From a bacterium (GTDB taxonomy: Bacteria > Latescibacterota > UBA2968 > GCA-2709665), in NCBI GenBank assembly GCA_027619145.1, contig JAQCGA010000214.1, positions 1 to 6,954 on the forward strand: DNA of 6,954 bases, written 5' to 3'. The translations under genes were made by a program, and so were the position numbers. The notes under the pieces are model-generated. The model was not told where the DNA came from, ran no database searches, and saw nothing but the letters and a program-made list of their open reading frames with translations. Of this stretch, positions 1 through 6,029 are shown piece after piece (the first letter of the stretch is position 1; every line of letters begins with the position of its first letter).

Positions 1-2
1 CT

Positions 3-281
3 CCGGCGGGGAACCAGATTATGCACCTGGAATTGCCGGGAAACGCACATACACTGGAATTCACGTATTCGGATGATTATGAGTTGAACGTCCCAGAAGA
101 TCTGATGCACTTTGCGATTGGGGTGCCGGATCTGATTGCGTGCTGTGACGAGTTAGAAAAAAATGGTTTGGAGATCTGGCCGTCTGATTGGCGCGAAACT
201 TTCCCCACCGGGCGGAAGATGGCATTTGTGGATGATCCGGACGGATATGAGATTGAATTGCTGGAACGGGCAGACGCATAA
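3..281 (+). CDS. Glyoxalase/VOC family protein, C-terminal part (5' truncated by window)
   Basis: This is the last 92 codons of a vicinal oxygen chelate (glyoxalase I / bleomycin-resistance fold) protein; the frame is open to the left edge, so the N-terminus lies outside. The visible part aligns by eye with the second half of lactoylglutathione lyase-type proteins. A strand ending LEFTY carries a metal-ligand-type Glu (codon 57-59). Then come MHFAIGV with a His (codon 108-110), a helix like 'DLIACCDELEKNG', and the terminal signature DDPDGYEIELLE with the last Glu ligand (codon 255-257). These match the Glu, His and Glu metal positions of glyoxalase I; the first His would be in the missing part. 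The family includes lyases, dioxygenases, epimerases and resistance proteins, so the substrate is not assignable. The Met codon at 21 lies within the domain and is not a likely start. It ends 14 nt before the GNAT gene, which suggests an operon. Confidence 0.85.
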   Translation, partial: PAGNQIMHLELPGNAHTLEFTYSDDYELNVPEDLMHFAIGVPDLIACCDELEKNGLEIWPSDWRETFPTGRKMAFVDDPDGYEIELLERADA

Positions 282-295
282 CTGTAGAGGGGACC

Positions 296-751
296 ATGTT
301 CCGGCATCCGATGCAAGGGTTGGTGGTGCGGTCGGTAGCGGAGGAGCAAGACGCGGTGATAACCTCTGTTCGGGATGTTTGTGAAGATCCGGACACGCGT
401 GCATCTCTGGACCGTTTTGCAAGTGGACGTGCAGGGCGCCTCTGTCGAATGTTGGTTGCACAACACGGAAAGCGGGTTGCGGGCCTGGCGGGTTGGCAGC
501 AGGACGAGATGGTGGGCGTAGTGCAGGTTCACCTGGTGTTGCCTGCGCACCGGGACCGGGGTGTGGGAACGGCGCTTCTGGTGCGATTGATTGAACAGGC
601 CCGAGACGTGGGCGTGCGGTTCCTGGAGGCGGCGTTGCCAGAGGTGGCGTTGCGGTCGCAACGGATTTACCGGCGGCAGGGCTTCCAGGAGGTGGGGCAA
701 CAGGTGGATGGATGTATTGTATACGAGAAATATTTGGGCGGCAAATCATGA
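296..751 (+). CDS. GNAT family N-acetyltransferase
   Basis: A 151-residue protein of typical single-domain GNAT length, predicted to move an acetyl group from acetyl-CoA to an amine; the acceptor is unknown. Motif A is clear: a beta strand VVQVHLVLPAHR (about 75-86) runs into the pyrophosphate-binding loop R86-D-R-G89-V-G91-T, followed by the helix ALLVRLIEQARDVG. Motif B is seen as RIYRRQGFQEVG (about 123-134), the usual 'Y..xGF' C-terminal signature. No signal peptide or membrane segment is seen, so it should be cytosolic. ATG 296 is preceded by a purine-rich AGAGGGGA (286-293), although the spacing is short. Met6 is a possible alternative start. It lies 14 nt after the VOC gene and 25 nt before the hydrolase, so all three are probably co-transcribed. 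Some GNAT-VOC pairs are detoxification genes, but nothing here proves that. Confidence 0.88.
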   Translation: MFRHPMQGLVVRSVAEEQDAVITSVRDVCEDPDTRASLDRFASGRAGRLCRMLVAQHGKRVAGLAGWQQDEMVGVVQVHLVLPAHRDRGVGTALLVRLIEQARDVGVRFLEAALPEVALRSQRIYRRQGFQEVGQQVDGCIVYEKYLGGKS

Positions 752-776
752 TAAATTCTGACGGAGTGGACGGACT

Positions 777-2072
777 GTGAACGAAAAGATCGTACCTTTT
801 ACGGATTTGCTGTTGGATCCAAACACATGGGAAGCCTGGACGCCTCGGGACGAAGTTGAGATCCGGTCTTCTGTACTGATTGACGGAGGTCCGGGCGGGC
901 GCCCGGCTCTGGTATTGGAAGGGGCAGGGAATCCGTTTGCCTGCGGTTGCTGGCGGCTTTCACTGGGTGGATTGCAGGGCGGACGACGCTATCGTGTAGA
1001 GGTTGTTTTTCGGACAGAGGGTGTTGATGCACCGGGCAAGTGCGTACGTGCAATTTTGACGGAACAGCCGGAGCAAAAAAAGGAACCGGCTTTTTACGAT
1101 CATCTGGACAGCATGGGCAGGCGAGACGGATGGCAGGTGCTGGCCCGGGAGCTAGACGTGGCTGGAGAAACGCCTGCGCTGGCATTGAACCTGTTTTTGG
1201 CGTGGTCTGCACGGGGGCACGTACGCTGGAGTGATGTGCGGTTGTACGATGTGACGGCCGAGCGTGCCGGCGGACGGAATGTAAAACTGGCGGCCATTTC
1301 AGGAAATCCGAAGAACCCAACTTCTCCGGCGGCGTGTATTGATTTTTACGCAAATCGCATCGATGAGGTTCGCGGGGCAGATCTGGTGTGTTTGCCGGAG
1401 TTGATTAATGTGATGGGGGTACCACAGGACCGTGCTGGGTTGGCCGAACCGATACCGGGACCTACTTCTGAACGGTTGTCCGACCGGGCGCGTACCCACG
1501 GTTTTTATCTTGCCGCAAGCATTCTGGAGCGAGCAGGTGGCGCAATTTATAATACTGGATTGTTGATTGACCGGTCCGGTGGCATTGTGGGCAAATACCG
1601 GAAGACCCATCTGGCGCCTGGAGAAGATCTGCTCCAGGGTGTGGCACCGGGGAATGATTATCCGGTGTTTCGCACAGATTTTGGAACGGTGGGTTATATG
1701 ATTTGTTGGGACGGTCACTTCCCGGAGGTGCCGCGCCTGCTTTCGTTGAACGGTGCGGAAGTGATTCTTTTTTCGAATGCGGGAGATGGACGGGAAGGGG
1801 GCAGCCTCTGGGAGCCGTTTATCCGCACGCGTGCCCTGGACAACCAGGTGCATATTGTGGCGGCGGTGAATGCCGGACGGTCGTGCATTGTGAGTCCCAA
1901 AGGTGAAGTGCTTTCCATGGCGGATCAAACGTCAGGTGCAATTGCATCTGCTACCTGTGATCTGGATGCGAGTGTGGCCAATTTCAGTGGGCGTCCAATT
2001 CACCGGCGGTACGATCAATATCGCCGCGCCGATTCGTACGATGCCCTGCGGCGCCACCTCTGGGATATCTGA
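777..2072 (+). CDS. Carbon-nitrogen hydrolase (nitrilase superfamily) with N-terminal beta-sandwich-like domain
   Basis: A 431-residue protein. Residues about 168-405 form a nitrilase-superfamily domain, which hydrolyses nonpeptide C-N bonds in amides, carbamoyl compounds or nitriles. The Glu-Lys-Cys triad is visible: E208 in LVCLPE, K276 in GKYRKTHL and C310 in GYMICWDGHFPE. The accessory Glu E283 (APGE) and the late motifs RTRALDNQVHIVAAVNAG and SPKGEV also fit. Residues 1-160 are not part of that domain, which usually stands alone at 260-300 residues. This extension has alternating hydrophobic strands, a GWQVLARELDV segment and a closing VRWSDVRLYDV strand, as in galactose-binding-like or carbohydrate-binding jelly-roll domains. 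No signal peptide is seen, so it is probably cytosolic. GTG 777 is chosen because an in-frame TGA stands at 759-761 and GGAG (763-766) lies 10 nt upstream. The substrate is unknown. It is probably the last gene of the VOC-GNAT operon. Confidence 0.9.
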   Translation: MNEKIVPFTDLLLDPNTWEAWTPRDEVEIRSSVLIDGGPGGRPALVLEGAGNPFACGCWRLSLGGLQGGRRYRVEVVFRTEGVDAPGKCVRAILTEQPEQKKEPAFYDHLDSMGRRDGWQVLARELDVAGETPALALNLFLAWSARGHVRWSDVRLYDVTAERAGGRNVKLAAISGNPKNPTSPAACIDFYANRIDEVRGADLVCLPELINVMGVPQDRAGLAEPIPGPTSERLSDRARTHGFYLAASILERAGGAIYNTGLLIDRSGGIVGKYRKTHLAPGEDLLQGVAPGNDYPVFRTDFGTVGYMICWDGHFPEVPRLLSLNGAEVILFSNAGDGREGGSLWEPFIRTRALDNQVHIVAAVNAGRSCIVSPKGEVLSMADQTSGAIASATCDLDASVANFSGRPIHRRYDQYRRADSYDALRRHLWDI

Positions 2073-2090
2073 GAAGGATTTCCCAAAACA

Positions 2091-2142
2091 TATATTCGTT
2101 TCTATTTTTTTCTTTTGACCTTTTATCTTTTCCGGTTTTGAT
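2091..2142 (+). promoter_or_regulatory. T-rich leader without Shine-Dalgarno before the receiver gene
   Basis: The stretch before ATG 2143 is dominated by pyrimidines and has no GGAG-like motif within 20 nt of the start. A TTGACC at 2115-2120 resembles a -35 box. The best-spaced -10 candidate (TTGATA, 2138-2143) would overlap the ATG and put the transcript start inside the gene, so it is doubtful. A short T-rich TATCTT at 2124-2129 is too close to the -35. Translation may depend on S1-type recognition of an unstructured leader, on a leaderless mRNA, or on coupling from the upstream gene. The promoter assignment is weak. Confidence 0.3.
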
Positions 2143-2502
2143 ATGGCCAAACTTCTGGTAGTAGACGACAACGAGAGCATCTGTCAGCTTATCGCAGATT
2201 TTTTCAGCGGGATTAAGGGACACACGGTGTATGCTGCAAGCAATGCTGCAGATGCATTGCAACTGGTGCAGCGGCACAACCCCGAGGTGGCCATGCTGGA
2301 CATTATGATGCCAGGAGTCCACGGTGTGGAGTTGTTGCGGCAGATTAAGAAGATTGCCCCGGAGATCAAGGCGATCATGATTACGGCCGTGGACGACGAG
2401 TCCATAGCGAAAGAGGCCATGGACGAGGGGGCCGTGGACTATGTGGCAAAACCTCTGGACTTAAATTACCTGGATGCGCTTGTGACGTTTCAACTTTTGT
2501 AA
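2143..2502 (+). CDS. Single-domain response regulator (CheY-like receiver)
   Basis: A 119-residue protein made only of a receiver domain, with no DNA-binding or enzymatic output domain. All the phosphorylation-site residues are present: the acidic pair D8/D9 (LLVVDDNE), phospho-acceptor D53 (AMLDIMMPG), T81 (MITA), the switch aromatic Y100 (VDYVAKP) and K103. It should therefore accept phosphate from a histidine kinase or Hpt protein and act through protein-protein contact, as CheY, Spo0F or DivK do. No kinase gene is in the window, so the partner is unknown. MAKLLVVDDN is a normal receiver start. However, the bases before ATG 2143 are T-rich and lack a Shine-Dalgarno motif, unlike most other genes here. 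The gene is monocistronic or the end of a readthrough transcript, because a strong terminator follows 26 nt after the stop. Confidence 0.92.
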   Translation: MAKLLVVDDNESICQLIADFFSGIKGHTVYAASNAADALQLVQRHNPEVAMLDIMMPGVHGVELLRQIKKIAPEIKAIMITAVDDESIAKEAMDEGAVDYVAKPLDLNYLDALVTFQLL

Positions 2503-2527
2503 CAAAAAAATGAGATTGTACACAGAA

Positions 2528-2569
2528 CGCCCGCCGCTTCCGAACCAGGAAGGGCGGGCGGTTTTTTTT
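2528..2569 (+). terminator. Rho-independent terminator after the receiver gene
   Basis: CGCCCGCC (2528-2535), a bulged G and CTTCC (2537-2541) pair with GGAAG (2548-2552) and GGCGGGCG (2553-2560) around a six-base loop, 13 base pairs in all. A run of eight T (2562-2569) follows. It is oriented for plus-strand transcription. There is no A-run next to the stem on the left, so it would not serve well as a minus-strand terminator for the convergent creatininase gene. Confidence 0.95.
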
Positions 2570-2581
2570 GTGCGCGGAAGA

Positions 2582-3478
2582 TTAGCCCCGGTCCGGTACG
2601 CGCCAGTTGGGATGCCAGACGGAGGTTGTCGGTAAGGTTGTTTCTTCGGTCCAGCCGTCTTTCATGGTTTCAAAGTCCGGCAGCGCGGGGTGTACGACAG
2701 TTTCCCAAAGGTGCTCTACATCTTCGTACGTGTGCAGCGTGTGAGTTGGTGGGGCAGCTGCATAGGCGTCCAGCAATTCGCGGCCTTTGTCACCCAGCCA
2801 GCGAACTTCGTCTGCAACCATACGTTCGCCGGTTTTGCGGTTGGATTGCCTGGCGGTGGCGCCCATTGCAAAATGGGGGCCGGGTGCGTCTTCCGGGGGG
2901 ATACGCGAGAGGTCTACACCGTCGGGTTCCAATGCCCAGAGGAGAGAGGTTTCCACTTTGCCGGCGTGATCTCCTCCGCTTTTGTTGTCCTGGTCAAAGC
3001 CGGGCTGGTTGGCTTCGAAGTCTGGCAGCCCGAAGAGCCGGGTGCCCACGTGCGGCTGGAGCAAGGCGAGGAGTGTTTTGAGGTCTTTCCAGTTGGGGCC
3101 GTAGTGGCCGGTAAAAAAGATTGCGGCGTGGAAACCCAGGTGGTCTGCCATGCGGATGTGGTAGCAGATATTTTTGAAGTGTTGCCAGGGCGGCATACAG
3201 GTCATCCAGGAGCGTTCTACCTGGCCTACGGTGCGTTCCAGCCAGAGGGCGTAGCCACCCAGTTCGTGGATGTGCCAGTAGTCCGGCGGGGCAACAATGC
3301 CGCCGTGCGTGCGTGCGGCTTCGCAGGCAATGCCGTGGGCTTTGAGGCTATCCAGGCCCACTACGTTGTGGGGGCCATGGGGTTCGCACAGGCCGTAGGG
3401 GAAGTAGGCGAGGGGGCATTTGGAAAAGGCGGCTTCGAGCTGGTCTGGGAACATGCGTTCCCACCTGACTTCTGGCAT
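2582..3478 (-). CDS. Creatininase family protein (metal-dependent amidohydrolase)
   Basis: A 298-residue protein of the creatininase/amidase family, which opens cyclic or linear amide bonds with a binuclear metal centre. Family members range from creatininase to formamide hydrolases of riboflavin/F420 synthesis and peptide-processing enzymes. The signature blocks occur in order: the P-x-G-x-x-E-x-H-G block FPYGLCEPHGPHNVVGLDS, giving E32, H34 and D43; TGHYGPN with H125, where most members read NGHGGN; and DHAGKVETSLL with H171 and E176. The C-terminal 70 residues or so extend beyond the usual 240-260-residue core. No signal peptide is seen. The start at 3478 is supported by AAGGAG on the minus strand (3488-3493), 9 nt upstream. 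It lies 180 nt downstream of the D-threonine aldolase-like gene on the same strand and converges on the receiver gene. The creatinine reaction itself should not be assumed. Confidence 0.88.
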   Translation of the reverse strand: MPEVRWERMFPDQLEAAFSKCPLAYFPYGLCEPHGPHNVVGLDSLKAHGIACEAARTHGGIVAPPDYWHIHELGGYALWLERTVGQVERSWMTCMPPWQHFKNICYHIRMADHLGFHAAIFFTGHYGPNWKDLKTLLALLQPHVGTRLFGLPDFEANQPGFDQDNKSGGDHAGKVETSLLWALEPDGVDLSRIPPEDAPGPHFAMGATARQSNRKTGERMVADEVRWLGDKGRELLDAYAAAPPTHTLHTYEDVEHLWETVVHPALPDFETMKDGWTEETTLPTTSVWHPNWRVPDRG

Positions 3479-3538
3479 GGTTTGAGGCTCCTTGAAGAAT
3501 GGGGGGAATGGAAGGCCGGGGCGGAACGCTTGTAACGC

Positions 3539-3575
3539 ATTGCAAATTTTCTATTTCAAATTTCAAATTGATCCT
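3539..3575. repeat. AT-rich segment with tandem TTTCAAA heptamer
   Basis: Two adjoining copies of TTTCAAA (3554-3567) follow a related CAAATTTT (3543-3550) in an AT-rich patch between GC-richer flanks. Read on the minus strand it lies just upstream of the creatininase gene and could supply an AT-rich promoter or UP-like element, but no well-spaced -35/-10 pair is convincing. Confidence 0.35.
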
Positions 3576-3605
3576 GCCCCGGTGTACTTCGATCCGATGG
3601 CGGGA

Positions 3606-3624
3606 GGGCGCGGGAACCGCGCCC
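3606..3624. repeat. Perfect GC-rich palindrome, REP-like
   Basis: GGGCGCGG (3606-3613) and CCGCGCCC (3617-3624) form a perfect 8-bp stem around a GAA loop, followed by CCTACGGG. No T-run follows on either strand, so it is not a standard intrinsic terminator. The 'GGGCGCGG-GAA-CCGCGCCC-CTACGGG' form resembles interspersed extragenic palindromes seen in several environmental phyla. Only one copy is in this window, so repetition is not shown here. It may also protect the 3' end of the minus-strand transcript. Confidence 0.5.
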
Positions 3625-3658
3625 CTACGGGAAATGTAAAAAACGGATGACATCTGTT

Positions 3659-4702
3659 TTATTGCACTTTTCCGCGTCCTGCTACTTGCCAGATGCCTTC
3701 TACGAGGCCGTTGCGTACGGCGTAAACGGTGTCGTGTAAATTGGTGGTCATTCCCTGGTGCTGGGGGATTACGGAGAGGCGTTCACCTACCTGGAATTTG
3801 TGCGTGCAGGCGCTTACGTCCACGTGGCCGTGTTCTACGGACATGCCGTAGATTTTTGCTTCGGGGTGTTCTACAATGTGGCCGTAGGGTGAATTCTGAT
3901 CGTTGGTAAAGGTTTTTTTTCCACCATCAATGATGATGCGTTCCGGGGTGGGGGTGCTGACTATGGTTACGAGCATGCGTTCTGGGCAGGTTGTGGGATT
4001 GGGCGGATTGTCTGTACGGTTGATGCGTCGTAGGCCTTCAAATACGTAGGAGCCAATGCGTACTTCTGTGCAGCCAATTTCTTTTGAAACGGCTTCCGCA
4101 CCTGTGCCGCCGCCGCTGACGGTGGGTACGGGGATCCCCGCGGTTTTGAGCAATGCGCGGGTGCGATCCAGGAAGGGTTTGGCTTCTGTGCGACTGGGAT
4201 AGGTCATGATGCCTTCGAAGTGAAGGCCGGGCAAAGAGGTGATTTTTTTTGCAAGTTCCAGAGCGGCTTCGGGCGTTTGTACGCCGCAGCGTTTTCCGCC
4301 GGTGTCCAGTTCGACCAGGACGTGAATTTCGCATTGGCCGGCGGTACCTTCGGAGATGCCCTGTGCGATGAATTCGGAATCTACGGCTACGGTGATGCGG
4401 GCTTGTTTACAGAGGCGTACGAGGCGTTCTACTTTTTGTTTGCCTACAATATTGTATGGGATCAGGATGTCTTGAACTCCGGCTGCGACCATGGCTTCGG
4501 CTTCGCCCAGTTTTTGGCAGGCGATTCCAATCGCGCCGGCCTGGAGTTGTCGGTGCGCAATTTGTGGGATTTTGTGGGTTTTGGTGTGGACGCGTAATGG
4601 GATGTTGTGTTTGCGGCAAGATTCAGCCTGGTCGCGAATATTTTTTTCCAGGATGTCCAGGTCTATGGTGAGGGCGGGTGTATCCAGGTCTTCTACGCGC
4701 AT
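3659..4702 (-). CDS. DSD1/D-threonine aldolase family PLP-dependent enzyme
   Basis: A 347-residue protein with an alanine-racemase-like N-terminal barrel and the C-terminal D-serine dehydratase-like domain. Members cleave D-threonine-type beta-hydroxy amino acids or dehydrate D-serine, using PLP and a divalent metal. The opening DLDTPALTIDLDILEKN is typical. The PLP-lysine motif is RVHTKTHK (K41 or K44). The phosphate and cofactor regions appear as LDTGGKRCGV (about 132-141), SGGGTG (196-201) and EVRIGSYVFEG (213-223). The C-terminal part has SVEHGH (288-293) and IPQHQGMTTNLHD (312-324). In characterised relatives the latter block normally reads P-x-H-x-C or P-x-H-x-D, where the His and the C/D bind metal; here the second position is Gly (G317). 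Start: the open frame runs back to 4777, but ATG 4702 matches the family N-terminus and has AAAAGGA at a proper distance. Substrate is uncertain. It is divergent from the oxidoreductase gene. Confidence 0.85.
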   Translation of the reverse strand: MRVEDLDTPALTIDLDILEKNIRDQAESCRKHNIPLRVHTKTHKIPQIAHRQLQAGAIGIACQKLGEAEAMVAAGVQDILIPYNIVGKQKVERLVRLCKQARITVAVDSEFIAQGISEGTAGQCEIHVLVELDTGGKRCGVQTPEAALELAKKITSLPGLHFEGIMTYPSRTEAKPFLDRTRALLKTAGIPVPTVSGGGTGAEAVSKEIGCTEVRIGSYVFEGLRRINRTDNPPNPTTCPERMLVTIVSTPTPERIIIDGGKKTFTNDQNSPYGHIVEHPEAKIYGMSVEHGHVDVSACTHKFQVGERLSVIPQHQGMTTNLHDTVYAVRNGLVEGIWQVAGRGKVQ

Positions 4703-4708
4703 GGGAAG

Positions 4709-4715
4709 TCCTTTT
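4709..4715 (-). promoter_or_regulatory. Ribosome binding site fixing the start of the D-threonine aldolase-like gene
   Basis: On the minus strand AAAAGGA ends six bases before ATG 4702. The longer reading from 4777 would add 25 residues (beginning MVSLFLFPQ) that do not resemble the family N-terminus, so 4702 is preferred. Confidence 0.75.
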
Positions 4716-4821
4716 GAGAAGGGGGTTGAGAGGGTCGTGTTGCAAAGGTACTGTGGAAAAAGAAAAAGTGAAACCAAAAAAGAGTAGGTCTATGATTGCG
4801 GTTGGGGCAGATGAAATTCCC

Positions 4822-4850
4822 TTGACGGACCTCGGTGGGAGGACTATTTT
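4822..4850 (+). promoter_or_regulatory. Candidate sigma70-type promoter for the Gfo/Idh/MocA gene
   Basis: TTGACG (4822-4827), a 17-bp spacer and TATTTT (4845-4850) match five and four of six consensus positions. A transcript starting near 4857 would have a leader of about 45 nt before ATG 4901. It sits in the 198-nt divergent region between the two metabolic genes. No matching minus-strand promoter was recognised for the D-threonine aldolase-like gene. Confidence 0.5.
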
Positions 4851-4900
4851 ACACGCCGTTGAATCGCGTGATTTTATTTTTCTGATCAAGGAGGCGGACG

Positions 4901-5881
4901 ATGGCGATTAAGGTGGGTTTTGTGGGGGCCGGTGGCCGAGCAGGATCCCATATGAAAGTGCTCCAGGCCATGGACGATGTGGAGATTACGGCCATTTGTG
5001 ATGTGGCAGAAGAGACGGCCAATCGTGTGGCCGGGGAGCTTGGAGCCAGGGCTTATACGGACCATCACCGGATGCTGGATGAGGAAGATTTGACGGCGCT
5101 GTACGTGAGTGTGCCCACGTTTGCCCATACAGATGCCGAGGTGCTGGCGGTGCAGAAAGGGCTACATCTGTTTGTAGAGAAGCCGGTTGCACCCACAATG
5201 GAGAAGGCGTTGGAGATTCTGAAGGCAGTAAAAAAGGCGGGGGTGTTGACTTCGGCGGGATACCAGGTACGATACTTGGGATATGTACAGCAGGCTCGAA
5301 ATTTTTTGCAGAACGAGACGGTAGCCATGACGTCTGTGAGCCGCTGGGGCGGGCTGCCGGGTACACCGTGGTGGCGGGTTATGGCACAGTCTGGTGGGCA
5401 ACTTGTAGAGCAGACCACGCACCAAATTGATCTGCTGCGCTACCTGGTTGGTGAGGTAGAAGAAGTACATGCGTATTTTGCCTTACGGACGTTGACAGAT
5501 GTACCGAATCTGGATATTCCGGATGTGTATACCCTGAATATGAAGTATGCCAGCGGTGCAATTGGTTCGTTGACGTCTACGTGTACCTTCCGTGAAGGCG
5601 GTGGTGCAGGCACCATGTCTATGATTTTGAAGAATAAGCGCGCCGAGGTGGAGTCGGGTGGGGTGAAAGTTTACCCGGATGGTGCGGCAGATCCTGGGTC
5701 GGTTCCGAAGGATGTGGGCGATATTGATGAAGTGTTTATGGAGGCCATTCGCACGGGAAACGGGTCCGGGATTCTGTCGGACTACGAAGATGCGGTACGG
5801 TCTTTAGATGTGAGCCTGGCGGCCAACCGGTCTGCGGAGACGGGGAAGCCAGAGAAGACGTATTTTTCGCAGCAGAAATAG
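4901..5881 (+). CDS. Gfo/Idh/MocA family NAD(P)-dependent oxidoreductase
   Basis: A 326-residue cytosolic oxidoreductase, close to the usual family length of 330-370. The N-terminal Rossmann fold begins at residue 3 with KVGFVGAGGRAGSH (glycine-rich loop G9-A-G-G-R-A-G15), and strand 2 ends ITAICD (D34). The family EKP motif is LFVEKPVAP (E93-K94-P95), the lysine being the usual catalytic/cofactor residue. The C-terminal substrate domain has GGQLVEQTTHQIDLLRYL (165-182); its H174 and D177 fit the G-G-x-x-x-x-x-x-x-H-x-x-D pattern. Relatives oxidise or reduce sugars, inositols, biliverdin and other polyols; the substrate here cannot be named. ATG 4901 has a strong AAGGAGG (4888-4894) six bases upstream. 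It appears monocistronic, with its own promoter candidate and a terminator 26 nt after the stop. Confidence 0.92.
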   Translation: MAIKVGFVGAGGRAGSHMKVLQAMDDVEITAICDVAEETANRVAGELGARAYTDHHRMLDEEDLTALYVSVPTFAHTDAEVLAVQKGLHLFVEKPVAPTMEKALEILKAVKKAGVLTSAGYQVRYLGYVQQARNFLQNETVAMTSVSRWGGLPGTPWWRVMAQSGGQLVEQTTHQIDLLRYLVGEVEEVHAYFALRTLTDVPNLDIPDVYTLNMKYASGAIGSLTSTCTFREGGGAGTMSMILKNKRAEVESGGVKVYPDGAADPGSVPKDVGDIDEVFMEAIRTGNGSGILSDYEDAVRSLDVSLAANRSAETGKPEKTYFSQQK

Positions 5882-5901
5882 GGTAGGTTTTCAGAAAAAA
5901 G

Positions 5902-5934
5902 AAAAAGGGCCGGGCGATTGTCCGGTCCTTTTTT
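5902..5934 (+). terminator. Rho-independent terminator after the Gfo/Idh/MocA gene
   Basis: GGGCCGGGC (5907-5915) pairs with GTCCGGTCC (5920-5928), including two G-U pairs, around a GATT loop. Six T (5929-5934) follow. Five A (5902-5906) precede the stem, so the stem can extend and the element could also stop minus-strand transcription. Confidence 0.9.
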
Positions 5935-6016
5935 ATCCGCAAGGTAGCGCGAATGTGTTTTTTTGTATATCTTTGAGGGAAGAATTTCGGGCCATAAAAC
6001 GCGGGTGCATTCGGTG

Positions 6017-6022
6017 AGGAGG
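6017..6022 (+). promoter_or_regulatory. Ribosome binding site fixing the lepB start
   Basis: AGGAGG lies 7 nt before ATG 6030 but only 4 nt before an in-frame TTG at 6027. The spacing and codon type favour ATG 6030. Confidence 0.8.
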
Positions 6023-6029
6023 TTGGTTG

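Noticed and set aside
77..749. Minus-strand open frames of about 200 codons opposite the VOC and GNAT genes
   Set aside because: They are rich in Pro, Arg, His and Ser as expected for antisense shadows, and they overlap genes with intact catalytic signatures.
1299..1928. Minus-strand open frame of 209 codons opposite the carbon-nitrogen hydrolase
   Set aside because: It shows no domain pattern and overlaps the whole nitrilase catalytic region; it is a shadow frame.
2690..3535. Long plus-strand open frame of 281 codons opposite the creatininase gene
   Set aside because: It is antisense to a gene with clear family motifs, has no recognisable domain or ribosome binding site, and its composition is that of a reverse-frame shadow.
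3635..3662. Possible hairpin ACAGAT-GTC-ATCCGT with flanking A and T runs at the 3' end of the D-threonine aldolase-like gene
   Set aside because: The stem is short and has an A-C mismatch. It could be a weak terminator on the minus strand, but the evidence is too thin to list.
4703..4777. N-terminal extension of the D-threonine aldolase-like protein up to 4777
   Set aside because: The extra 25 residues do not look like the family start, while ATG 4702 has a well-placed AAAAGGA.
5966..5975. TATATCTTTG before lepB, resembling a Bacteroidetes TAnnTTTG -7 promoter element
   Set aside because: No TTTG -33 element lies at the expected 19-21 nt upstream, and no good sigma70 -35 box is paired with it; the match is likely chance in a T-rich region.
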